Shown here piece after piece: positions 1 through 5,123 of a DNA stretch of 5,123 nucleotides. The first letter of the stretch is position 1. Each line of letters starts with the position of its first letter. Both the position numbers and the translations under genes were made by a program. A model generated the notes under the pieces. The model was given only the letters and a program-made list of their open reading frames with translations, did not search any database and was not told where the DNA came from. Origin of the DNA: Afipia sp. (GTDB lineage Bacteria > Pseudomonadota > Alphaproteobacteria > Rhizobiales > Xanthobacteraceae); assembly GCA_020056155.1 (NCBI GenBank), contig JAGVII010000301.1, positions 1 through 5,123 of the forward strand. Direction: 5' to 3'.

Positions 1-534
1 ATGCGCCAGCCCGGCAAGGGCAAGGCTGATGCCGTCTTCACCGCCTACGACGTTGCGCGCGGTGATGTTCTGATGATCCTCGACGCGGATCTCACCATGC
101 CGCCGGAACAGCTTCCGAAGTTCTGGGACGCGATCAAGTCGGGCAAGGGCGAGTTCGTCAACGGCTCGCGTCTGGTTTATCCGCTTGAAGAAGACGCCAT
201 GCGTTTTCTCAACCTGATCGCCAACAAGATTTTCTCGTATCTGTTCTCGTGGTTGCTCAACGAGCGTTACACCGACACGCTGTGCGGCACCAAGGTGATG
301 CGGCGAACGGACTATTATCGTTTACGCGAAGGTAAGGCCTATTTCGGCGATTTCGATCCGTTCGGCGATTTCGATCTGATCTTCGGCGCCTCGAAGCTGA
401 ACCTTAAGGCAATCGACCTGCCGATCCGATATGCGGCGCGCGCGTATGGCGAGACCCAAATCTCGCGGTTCCGGCACGGCGTCATGCTGCTGAAGATGGT
501 GGTCTTCGCGTTCTTCAAGATCAAGGCGATCTAG
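1..534 (+). CDS. Family 2 glycosyltransferase, polyprenyl-phosphate-sugar synthase-like (C-terminal part, cut by left edge)
   Basis: This is the C-terminal 177 codons of a GT-A fold glycosyltransferase. Such enzymes move a sugar from a nucleotide-sugar to an acceptor, often polyprenyl phosphate, at the cytoplasmic membrane face. Visible are the GKGKADA segment (residues 5-11 as numbered here) and the metal/nucleotide-binding DAD at 28-30 within VLMILDADLT. Further on are NGSRLVYP, the TDTLCGTK block typical of DPM1-like GT2 enzymes, and a conserved FGDFDPFGDFDL stretch. The ATG at base 1 is almost certainly internal, because the N-terminal donor-binding part of a GT2 domain is missing. From memory, this sequence style occurs in proteins that fuse a class I SAM methyltransferase to a GT2 domain, so the missing part may include a methyltransferase; that is inference. 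The end (RHGVMLLKMVVFAFFKIKAI) is hydrophobic and basic and may be a monotopic membrane contact; no clear multi-TM tail exists. Its stop overlaps the convergent FkbM gene in CTAG. Confidence 0.9.
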   Translation: MRQPGKGKADAVFTAYDVARGDVLMILDADLTMPPEQLPKFWDAIKSGKGEFVNGSRLVYPLEEDAMRFLNLIANKIFSYLFSWLLNERYTDTLCGTKVMRRTDYYRLREGKAYFGDFDPFGDFDLIFGASKLNLKAIDLPIRYAARAYGETQISRFRHGVMLLKMVVFAFFKIKAI

Positions 535-1373
535 CCAGCGCGCGCGATGACATTGATGCTCGCACCGTCGCCGACGAGTCGGCGAAGCGCGCTCGGTTCA
601 AGGGGAAGCAGCCGTTCGCTTCGCTCGTGATAGAACCGATAATTATACGGCGCGAAGCAGGCCAGCATTTCTTCCAGCGACGAGCCGCGCTCGTCGAGCA
701 CATACGGTGAGAGTTCCATCAGGAAAACCGGCCGGCTGTCGCGCAGCAATCCGGTCGCGCCGCGCAGGACTTCGGTTTCGAATCCATCGACATCAAGCTT
801 GACGAGTTGCACGATCGGATTGCCCAGTTGGGCGAGGACACCATCGATGCTGAGGGCGCGCGCCTTGTTTGTCGGCATGGCTTGCCCCTGGTGCTTGGCG
901 TGCAGATCGTCCTGCTCCGTCAGGGGCCAACTCGAATAGATTGAGTCCGGCACGCTCACATCGTCCTGTCCCGCAAGGAAACAGTGAAATGTTGTGATGC
1001 GCGCGGCAAGGTCGGGATTGAGGTCGAGATTGCGGCGCAGTTTGCGGTAGGCATAGTCTGTCGGCTCGAACGACAGGATACGGCCCGACGGTCCCACCAG
1101 TTGCGCGAGCGGAAGGGAGTGCGCGCCGATATTGGCGCCGACGTCAAGCACTGTCGATCCCGGCTTGACCCATTTGCGCAGGGCGTTCTGCGTTCCCCGC
1201 TCGAACATGTTTCCAAGGTAGATCGCAAAGTCGATCCCTTGCGACAGATCGAGATCGTACGTCACGCCGTTTCGAGTTGCGAGGCATCGATCCGACCTTC
1301 CGACGAGCGCACGCGCGATGTGGATGTTTCGGTATGCGATGCGCGCCAGTGCGAGCTTGTGGACGGTCTTCAT
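531..1373 (-). CDS. FkbM family SAM-dependent methyltransferase
   Basis: This is a complete 280-residue class I methyltransferase of the FkbM family, whose members O-methylate sugars or polyketides and are frequent in O-antigen and exopolysaccharide loci. SAM-binding motif I is VLDVGANIG at 75-83, and the acidic end of strand 2 is E103 in SFEP, followed by the family-typical region YRKLRRNLDLN. The second family hallmark, KLDVDGFETEVLRG, lies at 192-205, and P-VFLMELSP follows. Length and motif order are normal for the family. No signal peptide or membrane segment is seen, so it is cytoplasmic. The start is ATG at 1371-1373: an in-frame TAG lies only 9 nt upstream, so no longer start is possible. 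A weak AGAGAA precedes it as a possible ribosome site. It is convergent with the GT2 gene (stops share CTAG at 531-534) and divergent from the GT-C gene 105 bp away. The substrate is unknown; a glycan sugar hydroxyl is the natural guess from context. Confidence 0.93.
   Translation of the reverse strand: MKTVHKLALARIAYRNIHIARALVGRSDRCLATRNGVTYDLDLSQGIDFAIYLGNMFERGTQNALRKWVKPGSTVLDVGANIGAHSLPLAQLVGPSGRILSFEPTDYAYRKLRRNLDLNPDLAARITTFHCFLAGQDDVSVPDSIYSSWPLTEQDDLHAKHQGQAMPTNKARALSIDGVLAQLGNPIVQLVKLDVDGFETEVLRGATGLLRDSRPVFLMELSPYVLDERGSSLEEMLACFAPYNYRFYHERSERLLPLEPSALRRLVGDGASINVIARAG
568..585. repeat. Perfect 8-bp inverted repeat near the GT2/FkbM convergent junction
   Basis: TCGCCGAC (568-575) and GTCGGCGA (578-585) are exact reverse complements separated by GA. 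In RNA this is a 7-bp GC-rich stem with a CGAG tetraloop. It starts 33 nt after the GT2 stop and lies inside the last codons of the FkbM gene. GCGCGC tracts on both sides (near 538-546 and 587-592) could add an outer stem. No T-run follows, so it is not a classical intrinsic terminator, but it could stall or protect the GT2 transcript 3' end. Confidence 0.4.
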
Positions 1374-1478
1374 TCGGGTTCTCTAGAGCTTGCGCTGACG
1401 GCGGCGCGCGCCCGCTCTCTTAGCCGGTTTGATCCGCAAGCAAAATAGCCTTCGCTCTCATCTTATAGAAAAGATCAC
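1374..1478. promoter_or_regulatory. Divergent intergenic region, probable back-to-back promoters
   Basis: This 105-bp gap separates the starts of the FkbM gene (minus) and the GT-C gene (plus), so it should carry both promoters. I see no convincing -35/-10 pair. TATAGA at 1464-1469 resembles a -10 element but would leave only 9 nt before the GT-C start codon and has no good -35 partner. A CTCTAGAG palindrome lies at 1381-1388, close to the FkbM start. The purine-rich AGAAAAGA just upstream of the ATG at 1479 is at best a weak ribosome-binding site. Confidence 0.35.
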
Positions 1479-3122
1479 ATGTCACGGTCTGCTGAAACAC
1501 CGCACTCCATCTCGACGAAAACCGACGCCGGGTCAGATGCCCTTGCGCGCCTGACCCCGTTCGGCTGGTGGGGCGGTCTCGCCGTGATCGTGCTTCTGCT
1601 CGCGATCTCGTTCTTGCTTGCGGGCTATTTTATCGCCTACTGGCGCAATGCCGACATGGATTTCATGGTCGTCTACAGCGCGCTGTCGCTGAATGACGGA
1701 CGGTACGTGTTCTTTCCGCATCCGGCGTACTTCACGATTATCTCGGTCAGCCGATGGCTTCAGTTCCTGCACCAGATCGGCCTTCTCGATGCGCCGTCGC
1801 TGTCGGCGATCCCGTCCGCGTCCAATGTCCCCGCATTCGATGCGGCCATGACGGCGGCCATTCGCGCGGGCAGGATGCTGGCATTCTTCACAGCGACAGC
1901 CTGCGTCCTCGCTTTCGCCGGCCTTGCGCGGCTTCTCGTTCGCGACTGGAGGTTAGCGCTGCTCGCAACCTTCGCTTTCGCATTTTCAGGTGGCGTCGCG
2001 GTTCACATGCGCATCCTGCGCAGCGAGATGATCGCGGGCTGTTTCTTCGTGTTTGCCCTGATGATCCTGATCGCCGTCGCGCGCCGGGGAACGGGATGGC
2101 GGCCGCTGGCGATCGGTTTCGCAGCAATGCTTTGCGTGCTGGCGCTTGAGAACAAGATTCATGCGATCCTGCTGATCGCGGCGCTGCCGGTCCTGATCCT
2201 GCCGTTCGGGTCGGCGTCTGGCGCGAGCGCGGCTTTCTGGAGCAATACGACGCGCGCCGGGTTCGCCGTTTTGGTCGCGGCGGTCATCGCCGCACTGATG
2301 ATCTATCTGTCGTGGCCCCTCATTGCGTTGGGAATTAATCCAACAGGGACCGACATGGCGTCGTTGAAACCGCTCCTTTTCGGCAGGTTTGGCGTCTACC
2401 AGGCTGCACTGCTTGGCTGGATTTTTATATGTATGTTCGCGTTCGCCAGGATATGGCGTGTCCGGCTTGCCGAAACTCTGACGGCGATGTTCGCTGTGGT
2501 CGCGGGGGCGTCGTTGGGCCTTCTGGCGCTATTCATTGACTTCGACGCCAGCAACGTCGTGATCGTTCTCAATCCGCTGGAAGAAATGCTGACCTTCGCC
2601 GATCCGCAGGCGATCTTGGCAGCGGGAGCGAGCGGACCATTCGCGGCTATCGGCTTGCTGCTGTCCGGCGTGGTGAGCGTGCTGCAGCGCTACACATTCT
2701 TTCTGTTTACGTCACCGCGGCCCACAGTTTTCCTGACGTGGCTCATCTTGCCAGGGATCGTCTATGCGTGGCGGCGAGGCGAACGGCAGGCCGCGCTACA
2801 GGCGGCCATGCTCATGCTGTCGGCGATCGGCATTGACGCGCTCGGCATTCGCCGTGGCCTGAAGGCCGAGTATTTTATTCTGACCGATCCGCTGATCATC
2901 ATCGCCGGCATGGTTTTGCTGGACCGGATGAGCGATTTCAGATTTCACAGATGGACTTATGCTATCGGCGCAACGCTGATCGCGCTTCATGTCGGCATCA
3001 GCCAGGCCGAACCCGTCAAGTCGATGGCAAGGCGCGCAGGGCCTGAAGGCATCTGTGATTGGAATCAGCATTATCTCCCACGGCTTCCATTGCCGTGGTG
3101 TGCCAGCCCGGCAAAGCTCTAG
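1479..3122 (+). CDS. Polytopic membrane protein, probable GT-C fold (PMT/ArnT-like) glycosyltransferase of unassigned family
   Basis: This is a complete 547-residue integral membrane protein with roughly 12-13 hydrophobic segments by eye, the first at about 33-54 after a short hydrophilic N-terminus. Features suggesting a GT-C enzyme, which uses a polyprenyl-phosphate sugar at the outer membrane face of the cytoplasmic membrane, are: an acidic pair right after the first segment (NADMDF, D59 and D61), where GT-C enzymes place their catalytic acid; a long first periplasmic loop; HMRILRSEM at 176-184, like the Arg/acid segment of PMT/ArnT relatives; and LENKIHAILLIAALP near 223-237, like the Lys-containing helix start in that superfamily. 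Overall size also fits. The C-terminal tail is non-membrane, with Cys526 and Cys541 flanking a Pro-rich stretch that could form a disulfide. An in-frame TAG about 30 nt upstream and no other ATG fix the start. Its stop lies 7 bp from that of the convergent flippase-like gene. The donor, acceptor and exact family cannot be named; a non-enzymatic membrane role is possible. Confidence 0.75.
   Translation: MSRSAETPHSISTKTDAGSDALARLTPFGWWGGLAVIVLLLAISFLLAGYFIAYWRNADMDFMVVYSALSLNDGRYVFFPHPAYFTIISVSRWLQFLHQIGLLDAPSLSAIPSASNVPAFDAAMTAAIRAGRMLAFFTATACVLAFAGLARLLVRDWRLALLATFAFAFSGGVAVHMRILRSEMIAGCFFVFALMILIAVARRGTGWRPLAIGFAAMLCVLALENKIHAILLIAALPVLILPFGSASGASAAFWSNTTRAGFAVLVAAVIAALMIYLSWPLIALGINPTGTDMASLKPLLFGRFGVYQAALLGWIFICMFAFARIWRVRLAETLTAMFAVVAGASLGLLALFIDFDASNVVIVLNPLEEMLTFADPQAILAAGASGPFAAIGLLLSGVVSVLQRYTFFLFTSPRPTVFLTWLILPGIVYAWRRGERQAALQAAMLMLSAIGIDALGIRRGLKAEYFILTDPLIIIAGMVLLDRMSDFRFHRWTYAIGATLIALHVGISQAEPVKSMARRAGPEGICDWNQHYLPRLPLPWCASPAKL
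3078..3098. repeat. Perfect 7-bp inverted repeat near the GT-C/flippase convergent junction
   Basis: CCACGGC (3078-3084) and GCCGTGG (3092-3098) pair perfectly around a 7-nt loop. The repeat is inside the last codons of the GT-C gene and starts 31 nt downstream of the stop of the opposing flippase-like gene. No U-run follows on either strand, so any terminator role is weak and unproven. Confidence 0.4.
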
Positions 3123-3129
3123 CTGTCAG

Positions 3130-4092
3130 CTACGGCTCGCCCGTCGGTTCAATATCGTCAGGCGCGGTGGCTTTCTCCGCACTCAGAACCCACACCAACC
3201 CGCCAATAGCTCCCACCACAAACGACGAGGCGCCGAACAGCAGCGAGACCACCGTGCCATCGGTCTGCGCGAGGCCTGCGTAGCCGAACGCGACCATCAT
3301 CGTCGCTTCACGCACGCCCCAGCCCGCGATGGAGATCGGCAGCATCGTGATCAGCATGATCGGCGGTATCAGCATGAACAACTGCTCGAACGCCGCAGAA
3401 GCCGCGATGGAGCGCACCGCGCACCAGGCGATCACGACAGCCATCACATGAATGAGCAGGGACAAGATCGCAATCTTGGGTCCGCTGTTGCGGTTGAAGA
3501 GCGCCTGGTTGGCGATGACCGAGCAGGCATGGATATGCCGCAGCGGCCAGAAAGTTTTCAGCCATGGCCAAGGCAGCATGCCCAGAACGAGAAAGCCGAG
3601 ACCGGCTGAAATCGCGCCGATATCGACCAGCAGCAGGGCCAGACGTCCCCGCGCATTGGCGATCAGGTCGTAGCTCCAGGGCAGGCTTGCGACGACGATG
3701 AGCGCGAGCGCGATCAGGCCGATGGCGCGATCGACGAGAACGGAATATGTGGCTGCGCGCCAGCCGGCACCGGTCTGTCGCACCAGCCAGAGCCGCATGG
3801 CGTCACCGCCGATGGTGGATGGCAGCGTCTGATTGAAGAACGCTCCAATCATGTTGTAACGGAATGCCTGCCCGGTTCCGAGCGGCGCGGTGCATCGCGC
3901 GCTGATTTCCCGCCAGCGCAGTGCACCGAGGAAAATCTGAAACATCGTCGCCAGCACCGCGAGCAGAAACCAGCCCACGCTGATCTGGCTCAGGCGGGAC
4001 TGGATCGCCGCGAAATTGATGCCGCGGAATGCAATATAGAGCAGCGCCGCCGACACCAGTATTCGAGCGGCAAGAAGGAGAAATCCGCGCAT
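3130..4092 (-). CDS. Flippase-like membrane protein, lysylphosphatidylglycerol synthase TM family (PF03706/UPF0104 type)
   Basis: This is a complete 320-residue polytopic membrane protein with about 7-8 hydrophobic segments. It carries the hallmarks of the family that includes the flippase domain of MprF and many stand-alone proteins in glycan loci. FFNQTLPSTIGGDAMRLWLV lies at 85-104, SVLVDRAIGL at 117-126, and the C-terminal block PISIAGWGVREA at 253-264. The length is that of the stand-alone membrane domain; there is no aminoacyl-transferase domain, so it is not a full lysyl-PG synthase. The start is ATG at 4090-4092, with an in-frame TAA 15 nt upstream that rules out extension; no clear Shine-Dalgarno is visible. 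A short hydrophilic acidic tail ends the protein. Family members are proposed to move lipids or lipid-linked intermediates across the cytoplasmic membrane. Here its neighbours suggest a polyprenyl-linked sugar or glycolipid, but this is inference. It is convergent with the GT-C gene and divergent from the dehydrogenase gene. Confidence 0.92.
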   Translation of the reverse strand: MRGFLLLAARILVSAALLYIAFRGINFAAIQSRLSQISVGWFLLAVLATMFQIFLGALRWREISARCTAPLGTGQAFRYNMIGAFFNQTLPSTIGGDAMRLWLVRQTGAGWRAATYSVLVDRAIGLIALALIVVASLPWSYDLIANARGRLALLLVDIGAISAGLGFLVLGMLPWPWLKTFWPLRHIHACSVIANQALFNRNSGPKIAILSLLIHVMAVVIAWCAVRSIAASAAFEQLFMLIPPIMLITMLPISIAGWGVREATMMVAFGYAGLAQTDGTVVSLLFGASSFVVGAIGGLVWVLSAEKATAPDDIEPTGEP

Positions 4093-4183
4093 TCCGGACC
4101 GCGATGGTTAACGTTGCTGAATCTGAGAAGAGGCCAATAACTGTGCCTTTTTTCAGGGTCTTGGTATGGGTTTAGGGCTGTTC

Positions 4184-4199
4184 TGGCAATAGGTAAGCT
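4184..4199 (+). promoter_or_regulatory. Possible sigma-54-like -24/-12 element for the dehydrogenase gene
   Basis: TGGCAA at 4184-4189 followed by AAGCT at 4195-4199 gives the GG-N10-GC spacing of sigma-54 promoters, with TGGCA matching the -24 consensus. The -12 box keeps only the GC of TTGC. If real, transcription would begin near 4210, giving a leader of about 73 nt. No enhancer-type binding site is evident upstream. It overlaps the left arm of the inverted repeat, so the match may be incidental. Confidence 0.2.
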
Positions 4200-4210
4200 C
4201 TACCTATTGC
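4186..4210. repeat. Perfect 10-bp inverted repeat with 5-nt spacer in the divergent intergenic region
   Basis: GCAATAGGTA (4186-4195) and TACCTATTGC (4201-4210) are exact reverse complements around AGCTC. The repeat lies 94 bp upstream of the flippase-like gene start and 73 bp upstream of the dehydrogenase start. It is not at any gene's 3' end and no T-run follows, so a terminator is unlikely. It could be an operator for a dimeric regulator or a hairpin in the dehydrogenase leader. Outer GGCTG (4176-4180) and CAGCC (4213-4217) could extend the stem past unequal internal loops. Confidence 0.8.
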
Positions 4211-4213
4211 GGC

Positions 4214-4231
4214 AGCCACCGCGCGGCGGCT
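4214..4231. repeat. Imperfect 18-bp GC-rich dyad next to the inverted repeat
   Basis: AGCCACCGC (4214-4222) faces GCGGCGGCT (4223-4231). Eight of nine positions pair; only A4218/C4227 fails. It directly follows the perfect repeat at 4186-4210 and its left arm overlaps the bases that could extend that hairpin, so the two folds could be mutually exclusive in RNA. In GC-rich DNA a dyad like this can occur by chance. Confidence 0.45.
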
Positions 4232-4269
4232 AAAGAGGGCGGCTGGCGCAGGCCATATCTGCCGGGGTT

Positions 4270-4277
4270 GGGGACGG
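4270..4277 (+). promoter_or_regulatory. Candidate ribosome-binding site supporting the GTG start of the dehydrogenase
   Basis: GGGGACGG sits 5 nt upstream of the GTG at 4283. It is an imperfect Shine-Dalgarno match but is correctly spaced, and it overlaps the only nearby alternative, a TTG at 4268. It therefore favours GTG, which also places the Rossmann motif at the normal distance from the N-terminus. Confidence 0.4.
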
Positions 4278-4282
4278 AATTC

Positions 4283-5123
4283 GTGACACACGGGCGCAAA
4301 ATCGCGGTCATCGGGCTTGGTTATGTCGGACTGCCGGTTGCCGCTGCGTTCGCGCGCGCCGGGGTTCCGGTGACAGGTTTCGATATCGACCAGCGGCGCA
4401 TTGCCGAGTTGCGCGTGTTTCATGACCGCACACATGAAGTTGAAGCCGCCGATCTGCGCCATGCGTCGCTTTCGTTCACGCACGAGATGAATGGACTGGC
4501 GTCGTCGGACTTCTTTATCGTCACCGTTCCGACGCCGATCGATGAGGCGCGGCAGCCTGATCTGGGCGCGATGTTTGCTGCCTCCCGCACCGTGGGAGCA
4601 GTGCTCAAGAAAGGTGACATCGTCGTCTATGAATCGACGGTTTATCCCGGGGCAGTGGAAGACGACTGCGTACCGCTTCTCGAAAGCGCATCCGGGCTGA
4701 AGGCCGGATCGGATTTCAAGGTCGGCTATTCCCCCGAACGCATCAATCCCGGCGACAAGCAGCATCGGTTCGAGACGATCACCAAGGTCGTTTCGGCGCA
4801 GGATGCTCCGACTCTCGACATCGTGGCCAGTGTTTACGGATCGGTCGTGACCGCCGGCATTCACCGCGCACCGTCCATCAAGGTGGCGGAAGCAGCGAAA
4901 GTGATCGAGAACACGCAACGCGATCTCAACATCGCGTTCATGAATGAGCTATCGCTGATATTCCAGGCGTTGAACATCGACACCGGCGATGTGCTTGCCG
5001 CGGCGCGGACCAAATGGAATTTCATGCCCTTTCAGCCGGGTCTTGTCGGCGGGCACTGCATCGGGGTCGATCCCTATTATCTGACATATCGTGCCGAACG
5101 GGCCGGCTATCATCCGGAAGTCA
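4283..5123 (+). CDS. tviB: TviB/WbpO-type UDP-N-acetylhexosamine 6-dehydrogenase (N-terminal two thirds, cut by right edge)
   Basis: This gene begins a UDP-glucose/GDP-mannose dehydrogenase family enzyme, which oxidises C6 of a nucleotide sugar to a carboxylate in two NAD-dependent steps in the cytoplasm. The Rossmann motif GLGYVG is at 11-16, with D34 and D36 ending strand 2. Then come VTVPTPID (80-87), YESTVYPGA (116-124) and [12 protein letters not shown] (148-159). The helix holding K206 and N210 follows, and then [11 protein letters not shown] (256-266) with catalytic Cys259. All expected catalytic residues in the visible part are present. The wording, especially ERINPGDK and [26 protein letters not shown], matches the TviB/VipA/WbpO branch, which acts on UDP-GlcNAc or UDP-GalNAc, rather than Ugd. 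The symbol is a family-level call; the exact sugar is not proven. About 280 of the usual ~425 residues are present. The start is GTG at 4283, because no in-frame ATG exists between the TAG at 4190-4192 and the Rossmann motif. A 190-bp gap separates it from the divergent flippase-like gene. Confidence 0.95.
   Translation, partial: MTHGRKIAVIGLGYVGLPVAAAFARAGVPVTGFDIDQRRIAELRVFHDRTHEVEAADLRHASLSFTHEMNGLASSDFFIVTVPTPIDEARQPDLGAMFAASRTVGAVLKKGDIVVYESTVYPGAVEDDCVPLLESASGLKAGSDFKVGYSPERINPGDKQHRFETITKVVSAQDAPTLDIVASVYGSVVTAGIHRAPSIKVAEAAKVIENTQRDLNIAFMNELSLIFQALNIDTGDVLAAARTKWNFMPFQPGLVGGHCIGVDPYYLTYRAERAGYHPEV

Noticed and set aside
1381..1388. CTCTAGAG palindrome upstream of the FkbM gene
   Set aside because: It is only 8 bp and does not extend; it is too short to call an operator alone.
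984..1448. Plus-strand open frame of 154 codons antisense to the FkbM gene
   Set aside because: It is a shadow of the conserved methyltransferase; its translation shows no domain and it has no ribosome-binding site.
1464..1469. TATAGA as a -10 box for the GT-C gene
   Set aside because: It leaves only 9 nt to the start codon and has no TTGACA-like partner at the right distance.
1754..2149. Plus-strand open frame of 131 codons inside the GT-C gene
   Set aside because: It is an Arg/Pro/Ser-rich out-of-frame translation fully nested in a coherent membrane-protein frame.
2989..3609. Plus-strand open frame of 206 codons over the GT-C end and flippase-like gene
   Set aside because: It is low-complexity Arg/His/Gln-rich translation, antisense to a well-motifed membrane protein and overlapping the GT-C 3' end in another frame.
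4148..4153. T-run at 4148-4153 as an intrinsic terminator
   Set aside because: No stable stem precedes it, and it lies between two gene starts, where no transcript should end.
4172..4918. Long minus-strand open frame (248 codons) across the intergenic gap and dehydrogenase
   Set aside because: It lies antisense to a gene with intact family motifs, its translation is rich in Arg, His, Gly and Cys with no recognisable domain, and it is typical of open shadow frames in GC-rich DNA.

Overview
The window is GC-rich, with strong G/C preference at codon third positions and mostly short intergenic gaps. It reads as chromosomal DNA from an alphaproteobacterium. The protein styles fit the Bradyrhizobium/Rhodopseudomonas/Nitrobacter group, but that is an impression from family resemblance and not a database result.

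The window holds five protein genes, and every one lies on the opposite strand to its neighbours. (1) 1-534 (+) is the C-terminal part of a family 2 glycosyltransferase of the polyprenyl-phosphate-sugar synthase type, cut by the left edge. (2) 531-1373 (-) is a complete FkbM-family SAM-dependent methyltransferase whose stop codon overlaps that of gene 1 in the tetranucleotide CTAG. (3) 1479-3122 (+) is a complete 547-residue polytopic membrane protein that looks like a GT-C-fold (PMT/ArnT-like) glycosyltransferase of unassigned family. (4) 3130-4092 (-) is a complete flippase-like membrane protein of the lysylphosphatidylglycerol-synthase TM family (PF03706). (5) 4283-5123 (+) is the first two thirds of a TviB/WbpO-type nucleotide-sugar 6-dehydrogenase, cut by the right edge.

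Together these look like part of a cell-surface glycan locus (O-antigen, capsule/exopolysaccharide or lipid A decoration). The dehydrogenase would supply a UDP-amino-sugar uronate. The GT2 enzyme would load a sugar onto a polyprenyl phosphate carrier. The flippase-like protein might help move lipid-linked material, and the GT-C protein would use the lipid-linked sugar on the periplasmic face. The FkbM enzyme would O-methylate a sugar. This pathway is inferred from families and proximity; no substrate can be read from the sequence.

The two divergent gaps (1374-1478 and 4093-4282) are the likely promoter regions. The second contains the most striking non-coding signal: a perfect 10-bp inverted repeat with a 5-nt spacer (4186-4210), followed at once by an imperfect 18-bp dyad (4214-4231). 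The two convergent junctions have almost no spacer, and each has a short perfect inverted repeat nearby inside coding sequence. There are no RNA genes, insertion sequences, CRISPR arrays or other mobile-element signatures. I do not see a clear new biological system; the closest to one is the unassigned GT-C protein in this strand-alternating locus.
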